Source: Argyresthia goedartella
Lineage: Eukaryota; Arthropoda; Insecta; Lepidoptera; Argyresthiidae
Direction: 5' to 3'
NCBI GenBank assembly: GCA_949825045.1
Contig: OX463822.1
Location: 1,431,001-1,495,000, forward strand
Length of the DNA stretch: 64,000 nucleotides
This document shows, piece by piece, positions 55,101 through 62,970 of this stretch. How positions within the stretch are numbered: position 1 is the first letter of the stretch; every line of letters starts with the position of its first letter. A model generated the notes under the pieces. It was not told where the DNA came from, searched no databases, and worked only from the letters and a program-made list of their open reading frames with translations. The translations under genes and the position numbers were made by a program.

Positions 55101-58100
55101 AAATGTGCAACGTGTGGAAGAACGTCTCAAGCCAGGATTGGCTACGTCAGCCACATCCGGGCACACCAGCGACGCCCCTTTACTCCTTAGCAGTCGGCTT
55201 GGAGGACATATCATCATGAAGCATGGGTGCACACCAGTGCCTCTGCCACTGCGTAAGGAAAAATTAGTGACGCTATATCAGCTTTGTTTTAAATCTTGGC
55301 CACCACTTCGAAACATTAATCAATAATATAAACCATTGTGCAAACAGTTGACCTAGTTCGTTAAAATCATTATCATGAGAGGTAGTTTACAAAAACTTTC
55401 ATGTTAAAGTCTGTCTGGTACAGTTTTCGTGGGGCCAATTTTCACCGCCACTTATACTTCTATGTTTTTCCCTCGCTGACTATACATTGCTGTATAAATA
55501 TAAATCTCTCGCTCAGACACAATCTGTATTTCAGAGCAAAAAATTCGCTTCGCGTGCAGGTTGTAAGAAATTGATTGAGAGATGATTATACTAAACTCTG
55601 CTTCTAGGGCAGGCGAAAACACGGACATTGACTTTTGTGCCTACCACAGTGATCAGATCACCAACCTTTTTTGGTGAGTTTCAAAAATTATCAGTCGTAT
55701 GAATGTAGGGAAAAAATAAAATTATATTTTAAATTTTTATTTATTATATTTATGTATGTTATTTATAATAAAATTGTTTGCTGATATCTAAAAGATGTTG
55801 TTTTGGACCTGAGCAAATTTCTAAAGTCTTGAAATGCTTTTGATGTAAATGGAACTCCTTATCTCTTGAAAAACGTTAAAAACAAGTCCAATAACACAAG
55901 GAAACTTTAACAGAAAACTTAACAGCGGAATACTGATACTAAGTAACCAAAATAAAACATTAACAATTAACCGACAATATCAAAACACACGCAGGTGGGC
56001 GGAATGCCTGACTGACGCCGAAGCTCCTTCTGTTCTCAAGTGTTCTCCTCACACCGGGCGTCGTCATTCTAAACACGTCGAAACAGTGGGTCTTCCGCCC
56101 AAGCCCCGGCGTCCCGATACCGACGCCTGAATTGACTTGCCGTATTGTCATAATGATAGAGTTCATTCTTGAACGAAGCTGTTAAAATGAAGCCGTCTCG
56201 CCGATGCCGACGGGGCTTGCGCGGTCGGCCCACTGGTTTGTTATCTCTGACTGGTAGCGTCGCTCACCCCACCCCCTACCACGAAACGCAGTACTACGCG
56301 GCAACGATACAGAAGTGCATGGAGGGCGATACGTATCGTTTTCTTTCGGCGCTAACCTAAGCTTTATGTCATTGTCCGTTTTTTCGCCTGCCCTAGAAAC
56401 AGAGTATAGATGCTGCCATGCCCTAGAAACAGAGTATAGATGCTGCCATGCCCTAGAAACAGAGTATAGATGCTGCCATGCCCTAGAAACAGAGTATAGA
56501 TGCTGCCATGCCCTAGCTAATTGTGCCCACAATTTAGCCAATGGGGTAGATAACGCAAAAGTTTTTGGTAGAGGGCACTGGTGTGTCTCAGACTTGTCAA
56601 ACTTAGTCAACAGCAAAGTTGCAGTTGTAGGATCTGCCGCCCAAGTGAGAGATCCCGGGTTCGAATGGCGGCTGGGGTGGAAAACAGGTGATTCAGGTGA
56701 CGTCACTGTTTCTGATTCCCACGACACAGAATAACCTGGTGTACGGCCATAAGCAATGTAAGCCTCTTATAAGAGGAATAAAGCAAAAGTTGTTCACCCG
56801 TGTTCGATTTTCCTGCAATTATAGGATAATAGTTTAATAGACCGTAGAACGTGTTAGTATTTAATGACTTCTAATAAACGGTATTCATTGAGATTCATCC
56901 AAATGACACCTTTTATAAGATCAGATCTCGAAGTCAAGATTAGCATGACTTCAATTTATAATGTAAGTTTTCCTCGTAATTTATTTATTCCGCATACAGG
57001 AAAACGAATACTTAAATAGTGAACTATATCACTATCAAGAGATGTTTTCCAACAAACCGAGGTCATTTTTTTTGTTATGCTGGCACTAAGGAAATTACAT
57101 TAAGGAAACACAAACATTAAGGAAATTACAAAAGAAAAATTAAGGATTGAATTCCATATTACTCTATCAGCATCTCGTGCATTGGGCTGAAGGCTGAAGT
57201 TATCAAAAAATCCCATGTTCCTGTTCAATGTGCCTGTCTGAGGACATCATCATCATCATCAGACATTACTCACCTCTTCCAGTGCCATCTCAGGCTGACC
57301 ATAGATTTCAGGCTAATCAGGGTTTGGACTGAGATCTCAGTCTTTTCAGGTTCATCTCAGGATTCTGGCAGGATTTAGGAAATTTTAGGATTTTAGAATT
57401 TCCAATAAATATTGTATTTTTTTTAAGATCTTGTTTATAACAATGACAAATATTGATCTTCCTGTTATTTGTCATTGTAATAAACAAAATGTTAAAAATA
57501 CTACGTTTTTTATCTACAAAGCTACCTTTTTACCTGAGAAAATATCGCTTTTTAATGGGAATTCCAGGCTTTTCTCAGGCCTTTTAAATTTTACGTCTAG
57601 TAATGTGCCGCTTGCCTGAGATCATCGGCACAGAAGGCCATCATAACCATTTTCATCATCTTACTGACATTACTCGTCTCCACCAGTGCCCTACATCACC
57701 CCGTGTGCCGCCAAGGACGCCGCCTGCCTGAAGTCATCAGCTCAGAAGGCGGTGCCGGTGGTGGCCGCTGGTATACCAGCTTTCGGCGTAGGGAGCATGG
57801 ACCCCATGCTTATCGAGAGAGTCAAGGCTAACCAGGTGAGAGAACGTTACTCAAGAACTGCCAGATACATTCCAAAACGCATGTTCCCTAATCTCCATGG
57901 GTGGAGCGATGGGCTAATGGTTCATGTGAATGGATAACTGGATAAAAGTGGGCAAAATTGGGCCTCTGCCACCCCGTATGGTAAAAGGCGTGACGCTTTA
58001 TTGTTGTTGTACAATGTTCCCTAAATATGGTAAACTGTACCAGGCAGAGACTCTAATATGGTAAACTGTACCAGGCAGAGACTCTAATATGGTAAACTGT

Positions 58101-61100
58101 ACCAGGCAGAGACTCTAATATGGTAAACTGTACCAGGCAGAGACTCTAATATGGTAAACTGTACCAGGCAGAGACTCTAATATGGTAAACTGTACCAGGC
58201 AGAGACTCTAGTTCAGAATTCATAATTTTCTTTATTGCACACAAATAATTAACAAATCAAGATATACTTAACATAAAAATTGTGTACAAAGGCGAGCTTC
58301 TGTAGTAAGAGATCTCTTCCAGCGAACCAAGTTACGGAGAGAAAGGTTGATAGTTCTTGCTCATTCGTGAAAATTAAATCAAGATTCTAACGATGATGGG
58401 AAACATTGTGAGAAAACCTTCATAATCACTGCCGCTGCGGCGATGGGCTAGACCCCAGTCACGTGAATGCGCGCCTGCCATCCTGTTTTCCAAAATGCTA
58501 ATTCGGCCAATCTCTAAATAAATACTCATCGGTAGAGTCCGTGAGTTACAGGGTTACCCAGGATTTATTTAACTCATTAATTCGTGAAAATTGATGCCGA
58601 ATCAAAAATATATAAATAAAAACAAACAAAAGCTACTTCTTACCGACTATGAATATGATTTTTCAGGCCGGTCTTGACATGGACTTCAGGAATTCTGTGA
58701 TCAAGGGATTGCGGAACTGCAACGTCTTGGGAGTCAAGTGAGTCTAGTTTATTTGTTCAAGGTTTAGAGAAACATGTTTTTGGTAAAAACAACAAAACTA
58801 AGCATGTACTACTTAAAAAGGTAACGACTACGAGAAAAATAAATATGTAATAGTATGACCTAAAATTATCTCCAAAAATATTTATATTAACTGTGTTTTA
58901 TCGTACTAAAAATGTATCAGTATTTTTTTATCGTGATTACTACGATAAAATGCTACAATTTCAATATAATCTCACAAACTTTCATGTTGATTATTGTTGA
59001 TAGACAGATCAATAGCATTGCTGTTTCCGGAATTTTATTTTTTTAGCTAATTATGTCTTATTAACTCCCCTACTTTATATGATTATAATTCATGTAAAAA
59101 ACAGTGATACCTATATATCTCAGTGCTATAATATAAATATTATATCATCGCTTCGGTCTCACAATTCTATTCATCAGCTAACAATAGAATGCTACGTAGA
59201 TAATTCAAGTTATTAAAATTAACTGAGAAAATTGCAAATGCTCCCTGAACATGTAATTAAGTATAACCATGTTGTACTGGATGAACAGAATAAAGCATTG
59301 TTATTTTAAAATGGATGATATGACCAAATTAATATCAAAACCAACAGTCCATAACAAACAAGGTATGTCCAACTGCTATTTAACTCAGGTGATATCATCT
59401 TCAGTCTTCACCTGGATGAGGGTGACAGAATATAACGTCACGTGAGCTAAGTAGGAAGCGGACGGTCATATCTTGTTGGTCATACTAAGAATGTCACCAT
59501 GCTCAAAAAGTAAAGGCATTTAGGTAATAATATTGCGGTATGTTTGAGCACGTCTTTGCATTATCAGTTGGCGGCCGCCGTCTAGGTAACTGACGGACAA
59601 GTGTTCGATTTTACGCTATAAGCACTTAAGTTCATATCGGACCGCAGAACTTCGGAAAAGTTAAACTTGACAGAACGTAGCTCGAATGCGCAGTACCCAC
59701 TTCATCCAGACAAGCTGAATGTATCCGCGTGGCGACGGCAAAGGCAGGATTGCGCGGTCTTCAAATTACCAGGCGCGCAGACGATGTTGGGAGCTCTCAA
59801 CTATGCTAAAACCTCAGCAAATAGCCCCATCTAGTGTTGAACACGTGAACTCTCTCGTTTGCAGGCGGTCGAGTAAGAAGATAAATGTCGACATAAAGTG
59901 CTCGGTTACGCTGGTGGGCGATTACAAGCTTGGAGGAAAGTTGTTGGTGTTGGATATAGAGGGCGAAGGGAAATACAAAATCAAAATCCGTGAGTTTCGT
60001 TTACCCTATTTAATAATATTTTCTACTTTTCCATTTTTAAATTTTGTCTGTACTAATGATCACTTATAGTATCAGTTTTATTATTAACACTGTTTAAAAG
60101 GAACTGATTTTGAATGTCTGAAGTTCATTGTCAATACCTATCAAAGTTAAGCCTACTGCTAGATTCGATTTATTTTTTACGAAGTAATTTAACTATGTAC
60201 TTTGAATTTAGCTTACTTCACCGTATACCACGATAAATAACTGTTAAAAATAAGTCCTAAATAAAATGTCAGTCCTCTTTTTTACTACCTAGAGATTTTA
60301 ACAAAACTATTGTTATTTTTTCAGGTGATATAGTACTGAAGGTGGTGTTCGACATATCGGAGAAGCTTCGAGATGGAGCCAAGTACTGGTATCTGGATAG
60401 CTACAAGTATACTTCGGATGTACAGGGCAACGCAGAATTCCGCTTTCAAAACCTGTTCAATGGGGACAAGGCGTTGTGTGAGTAAATGCTTGATAACGGT
60501 TACAACCGCCGCCATCTGGTGAAAAATTAGGGAAACGTTCATAAATGTAGCCCTGTATGCAAAATGTATTTAGTTCAAAATCATTATAGTTTGTCAAATG
60601 AGATAGCACATACAGTATATAACAGAAACGGGGGAAGGATACTTGGAAAAAATATTTAGAAAATGTGTGCTATGATACCGATTTGAATAGGAGAAACTTA
60701 ATTTACACGATTTCTCGTTCTATGCTGGCTGAGCAGTCAAACCATACGCTGGCAGCCATCTTTGTTTCTTATATTTCCCACTATGCTTTGCTATGCCGTC
60801 ATGTAACTATAACTACTTACTTACTGTTTGTTCGTCGAAACTCACACACCTAATTATTTGTTATTGCCACCTTGTGGTTTTGTGGTTTTCGTTAGAAACA
60901 GTACGTAGCTATTATCTACTATGTTATGTATGTATGTAGAGAGGAAACGAACAACCATAAAACTTTTAAGCTATCTCTATTCCTAGTCTCGATAGCCAGT
61001 GGAACGCCATTTCCCATGCGGGATGACAGAGATACAATTGTGCCCACGTTGAGCCAGTCATACAATACTTCAGTTTGCGTGACAGGGGGCTAGCCCGTTG

Positions 61101-61563
61101 CCGCAGCGACGGAAACAGCGGGCGCATATCTTTACTTCAGCCACTCCTCATGACAAATGTCTTAGGGCCTTCTCCCATGACGATGCGCATAAGCAACATG
61201 AGTCTGGTAGAACAGCCGACAGGAAGTATCTCGCTCGTATACATTGGAGTTCAGGATACCGGTAGCATTATGTGCGTGCCTCCATTCAAACGTGTATCTC
61301 ACACGTCACACGTTTGAATGGAGGCGACGAGGCGTTAGTCCCTTATCAAATGGTTATAGGTACCTACATCCGTGTGCTCCTTAACAATGAACTCATCATT
61401 TCCTTTCACAGCGGACGCCATCCACGAGTTTGCAAACACCAACTGGAAGGAAATCGTCCAGGAGATCTCGCCTCCGATGGTCAAAGCCATCATTGAACGA
61501 ATCTTCGCGGAGACTAGGACGTTCTTGAACAGCGTGCCGGTTAACGAGCTGGCCCTGAACTAG
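46042..61563 (+). CDS. JHBP/takeout family protein (secreted lipophilic-ligand carrier), six exons
   Basis: Secreted single-domain protein of the juvenile-hormone-binding-protein/takeout superfamily, which binds small hydrophobic ligands in an elongated tube-like fold. Exons: 46042-46105, 57687-57835, 58667-58737, 59865-59989, 60325-60477, 61412-61563. Every donor reads GTGAG and every acceptor ends AG. Splice phases agree throughout, giving 714 nt and 237 residues, normal for the family. Residues 1-20 are a signal peptide. C28 and C35 are the conserved N-terminal disulfide pair; C89 and C107 are extra cysteines. YKLGGKLLVLDIEGEGKY (115-132), LFNGD (180-184) and NTNWKEIV (196-203) are family signatures. 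A JH carrier and a takeout-like protein cannot be told apart from sequence alone. Intron 1 is 11.6 kb and repeat-filled; the other introns are 0.3-1.1 kb. Confidence 0.93.
46626..46880. repeat. Three imperfect tandem repeats
   Basis: Units start at about 46628, 46752 and 46832 with TCTTCTGGCAG and contain CATATTATA or a close variant; the first two also have ATATGTGGTACTTATAACCA. A piece of the spacer (CTTTATCTTCCGCTTTGACC) recurs near 47490. Intronic, noncoding. Confidence 0.7.
48225..49005 (-). repeat. Dispersed repeat family A in two pieces around a family B copy
   Basis: 48225-48435 carries the CCGTCTGTCTGTCTGTCCG end block, and 48900-49005 carries the start block (GAGTCCGACTCGCACTTGGC), both reversed. 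A family B copy at 48530-48860 lies between. A short CTCCCATACAAC-like motif occurs on both sides, so this may be two overlapping fragments and not one element split by an insertion. Confidence 0.55.
48530..48860 (+). mobile_element. Repeat family B, copy 5 (type 2 ends)
   Basis: It has AATGATCACCAAAATA, then GCGGTAGCTTAGGTGAAGGG, the hairpin AAAGGGGG...GCCCCCTTT, and then GTGATCATTTATCCAAACAC with the shared tail GTTTTTGGTAATCGTTTAAA. Very close to copies 3 and 4. Confidence 0.75.
49192..49467. repeat. 35-37 bp minisatellite, eight copies
   Basis: Units AAGAACACTTTGGTTTTGCT plus AATACTTATACATGCAC. Some copies lack two bases (CTTACATG for CTTATACATG). In intron 1. Confidence 0.95.
50331..50456. 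mobile_element. 126-bp MITE
   Basis: The left end AAGCAGGAATAATAATCAGA and the right end reverse complement AAGCAGGAATAATTACGCGT share 13 terminal bases, and the inner CGAAAAAGT...TTCGA is also shared. Noncoding, in intron 1. Confidence 0.7.
51243..51560 (-). pseudogene. RTE-type LINE 3' end with ORF2 C-terminus
   Basis: Minus-strand translation with TAGRPPARWSDDIAKVAGKQ then WTRLAGDRSAWRVLGEA, the RTE-type C-terminal block. It stops in a TGA that is part of the 3' tail of TGA/ATG triplets (51246-51266 on the + strand, ATC units). A 5'-truncated insertion. Confidence 0.8.
54017..54192. mobile_element. 176-bp MITE
   Basis: Left arm 54017-54050 (TACAAGCCCCTACTTCACAA onward) and right arm 54154-54192 are inverted copies. 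The right arm has a five-base internal duplication (GTGTAGTGTAG). The outer ends are TACAAG and CTTGTA. In intron 1. Confidence 0.75.
54780..55200 (+). pseudogene. LINE ORF2 C-terminal fragment with zinc finger
   Basis: The plus-strand translation gives GGHFLRFRDVLKRHMKRAAI, then FDFEAQRRAELAKKRDEAKT, then LKCATCGRTSQARIGYVSHI with a closing RAH. This is the C-terminal signature of several non-LTR RT proteins (a GGQ-x-x-RYKD-like helix, then a C-x-x-C...H-x-x-x-H finger). There are stops and shifts between the blocks. In intron 1 of the JHBP-family gene, same strand. Confidence 0.75.
56391..56516. repeat. 30-bp minisatellite, four copies and a partial
   Basis: Unit CCCTAGAAACAGAGTATAGA plus TGCTGCCATG, essentially identical copies. 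Intron 1. Confidence 0.95.
56600..56760 (+). mobile_element. SINE family S, plus-strand copy
   Basis: The head has a T-arm-like GATCCCGGGTTCGAATGG and the body has GACGTCACTGTTTCTGATTC then CCCACGACACAGAATA, aligning with 8690-8850 and 31395-31500. Intron 1. Confidence 0.6.
57229..57690 (+). pseudogene. Decayed exon-2-like pieces upstream of exon 2
   Basis: 57606-57645 (GCCGCTTGCCTGAGATCATC then GGCACAGAAGGCC) resembles the exon 2 interior at 57719-57756 (GCCGCCTGCCTGAAGTCATC then AGCTCAGAAGGC). The acceptor region 57660-57690 (GACATTACTCGTCTCCACCA, then GTGCC) is echoed at 57262-57287 (GACATTACTCACCTCTTCCA, then GTGCC). This pattern suggests old tandem copies of exon 2 with its acceptor. 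The matches are short, so chance is not excluded. Confidence 0.4.
57687..57835 (+). CDS. JHBP-family gene exon 2
   Basis: Residues 22-71. It holds the N-terminal cysteine pair (TPCAAKDAACL) and a GIPAFGVGSMDPMLI block, which corresponds to the family's GIP...DPL motif. Enters in phase 1, ends in phase 0 at CAG, donor GTGAG. Confidence 0.9.
57955..58000 (-). repeat. Family C fragment in intron 2
   Basis: The block CTGCCACCCCGTATGG, reversed relative to 32030-32165 and 42970-43030. Confidence 0.45.
58024..58211. repeat. 31-bp minisatellite, six copies
   Basis: Unit AATATGGTAAACTGTACCAG plus GCAGAGACTCT, almost identical copies, in intron 2 of the JHBP-family gene. Confidence 0.95.
58667..58737 (+). 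CDS. JHBP-family gene exon 3
   Basis: Residues 72-94 plus two bases of codon 95: AGLDMDFRNSVIKGLRNCNV then LGV. Corresponds to the family's amphipathic strand (F-x-N-x-x-V-x-GL). C89 is here. Donor GTGAGT. Confidence 0.9.
59865..59989 (+). CDS. JHBP-family gene exon 4
   Basis: Residues 96-136 plus flanking split codons. It has C107 and the signature YKLGGKLLVLDIEGEGKY (115-132). The acceptor TTTGCAG gives the single base needed to complete codon 95. A longer apparent reading frame that begins upstream at 59719 is intron sequence. Confidence 0.9.
60325..60477 (+). CDS. JHBP-family gene exon 5
   Basis: Residues 138-187 plus split codons at each end. Contains KYWYLDSYKY and NLFNGDKAL, the family's LFNGD block. 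Acceptor TTTTTTCAG, donor GTGAGT. Confidence 0.9.
61278..61325. repeat. Perfect inverted repeat in intron 5
   Basis: Arms 61278-61295 (GCCTCCATTCAAACGTGT) and 61308-61325 are exact over 18 bases, with a 12-base spacer. It lies 86 bases upstream of exon 6. Confidence 0.9.
61412..61563 (+). CDS. JHBP-family gene exon 6 (terminal)
   Basis: Residues 189-237 and TAG. Contains NTNWKEIVQEISPPM and the C-terminal helix ending VPVNELALN. Acceptor CTTTCACAG at 61411. Confidence 0.9.
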
Positions 61564-61680
61564 GACTTCGACGGACTGGGACTTTGACGAACTAGGACTT
61601 CGATGAACTAGGACTTCCACGGGCTTTGACGGACTAGAACTTTGACGGACTGGGACCTTGGCAAACTAGGACTACGGCGA
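61558..61680. repeat. 16-bp repeats in the 3' untranslated region
   Basis: About seven imperfect copies of ACTAGGACTTCGACGG begin at the stop codon itself (AACTAGGAC). A similar run follows the decayed second copy of exon 6 (61810-61905). Confidence 0.8.
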
Positions 61681-61703
61681 AATCGTTTTAGTTAAAAATA
61701 ATT

Positions 61704-61905
61704 AACACCAACTGGAAGGATATACCTCAGGAGATCTCCGAAGATTTTGAAAGCCATCTTCGAAGTGTCTAGAAAATTCTTCAACAATCTACCTGTCGAC
61801 CAACTTTGAACTAGAAATACGGTGGACTGGGACTTTGACGATCAAGATCTAAACTAGGACTTCGACGAATTAGGACTTGTACGAACTAGGATATCGGGGA
61901 ACTAG
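61704..61905 (+). pseudogene. Decayed duplicate of JHBP exon 6 with its trailing repeats
   Basis: 61704-61740 (AACACCAACTGGAAGGATAT, then a CAGGAGATCTC block) matches 61447-61483. The rest matches exon 6 to its end at a TGA (61807-61809), but a two-base deletion near 61740 shifts the frame. Read in two frames it gives NTNWKDIPQEIS and KAIFEVSRKFFNNLPVDQL, both typical of the family. There is no usable acceptor in front (an in-frame stop lies just upstream), so it is a pseudo-exon and not an alternative last exon. Confidence 0.85.
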
Positions 61906-62323
61906 CTGTGTACGTGTCAGTGTTCGACAGGGAACGATGGCCTAAGTTGAATCCGACTAGGACTTTCTATTGGTTTGATCAATACCACTTGAATTTGATA
62001 CCTTTTCATTCTGCAAAATCATCTTCATATTTGCTTTGCACGATTGTCTGTAGGTTTAAAATAGTTTGGTGCGATTGATGATCAGCTGTTATGTTTTGAT
62101 GCTAAATAACAAATAGTGAGATTAAAAAAAAGTTTTGTTGCTATAAGCTTGCTGTAAAATATATCTTATTTAGTAAAAAATATCCATATTTTAGATCTGT
62201 AGCTCTCTCACGATTTGGTTGGTTTGGTTATATCATTAACTCACTACTTCAAACGGATCGTTAGCCTTCTAGGTTTTATAATAGAAACTTTGGAAACATA
62301 CAATAGATAAGAAAGTACTGGAA

Positions 62324-62329
62324 AATAAA
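62324..62329 (+). terminator. Possible polyadenylation signal of the JHBP-family gene
   Basis: AATAAA, about 760 bases after the stop codon. An ATTAAA at 62121-62126 is an alternative. Which one is used, if either, cannot be told from the sequence. Confidence 0.3.
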
Positions 62330-62514
62330 TAATAGATAGGAAAACTAAAACATTTCATACAACCAAAATTCATATATTTTGTAGCACTTTTGCTGCATCT
62401 CATCTCCTTACCTTAACACGAGGTGCATGGAGGGATGAGCAATATAATTAATATATCAGCAATATAATTATATTATGGTCGACGTCATACATAACAATGA
62501 TTAAACTGCACATA

Positions 62515-62760
62515 AAAATACTAATTTGCTCAGCAATCATCAGGGTAAAATGATGCGGTAGCTTAGTTGGATGGTAAAGGGGGTGAGCGAAGCCCCCTTT
62601 ATCCTTCGTGTTAGGTTGAACACGCCTGAACAACAAAAAATACTTAAAACATAAACTTGAGGAAACAAAATATTTAAAACATAAAAAGTGTTTTGATAAT
62701 TATTTTTTGCTGTGCAAATCAGTATGTTTGATGTGCGATTAAATATTAGCCCTTAGTTAA
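62515..62760 (+). mobile_element. Repeat family B, copy 6 (type 1 ends)
   Basis: It has ATACTAATTTGCTCAGCAAT at the left, GCGGTAGCTTAGTTGGATGG, then a shortened hairpin GGGGGTGAGCGAAGCCCCC, and TTTGCTGTGCAAATCAGTAT at the right. The hairpin lacks one GCGAA unit present in copies 3 and 5. Confidence 0.7.
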
Positions 62761-62970
62761 GTCTAAGCTATTGATGGGTTTCGTATATAATTTGGTATTA
62801 TATGTATATGTTTCGTAAGACTGATATTTAGGTAGTTTTGCAACGAAAACGGTTGTGTTTAATTTATGTTTAACCATAATATTATATTTTTCATGGTGTT
62901 TTTGTTACCAATAAATAATTGTGTGGTTGAATATTTGTGCCATTTACTTTAAATGGAACTGTTTTTTATT

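Larger units (their letters stand above)
46106..57686 (+). other. Intron 1 of the JHBP-family gene (11.6 kb)
   Basis: Bounded by GTGAGT and CACCAG. It holds three imperfect repeats near 46626-46880, family A pieces, a family B copy, minisatellites (49192-49467, 56391-56516), MITEs (50331-50456, 54017-54192), LINE fragments (51243-51560, 54780-55200), a SINE (56600-56760) and exon-2-like debris (57229-57690). Nothing inside it is a supported independent gene. The stretch 52060-53980 is AT-rich, with no identifiable feature. Confidence 0.8.

Noticed and set aside
49192..58211. Regular direct repeats resembling a CRISPR array
   Set aside because: The repeats are directly adjacent, with no unique spacers, in an animal genome. 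They are minisatellites.
59719..60069. A 116-codon frame as a stand-alone gene or as a longer exon 4
   Set aside because: Only the part from 59865 shows JHBP-family protein, and an acceptor (TTTGCAG) precedes it. The upstream codons are intron sequence and the part after 59989 runs past a GTGAGT donor.
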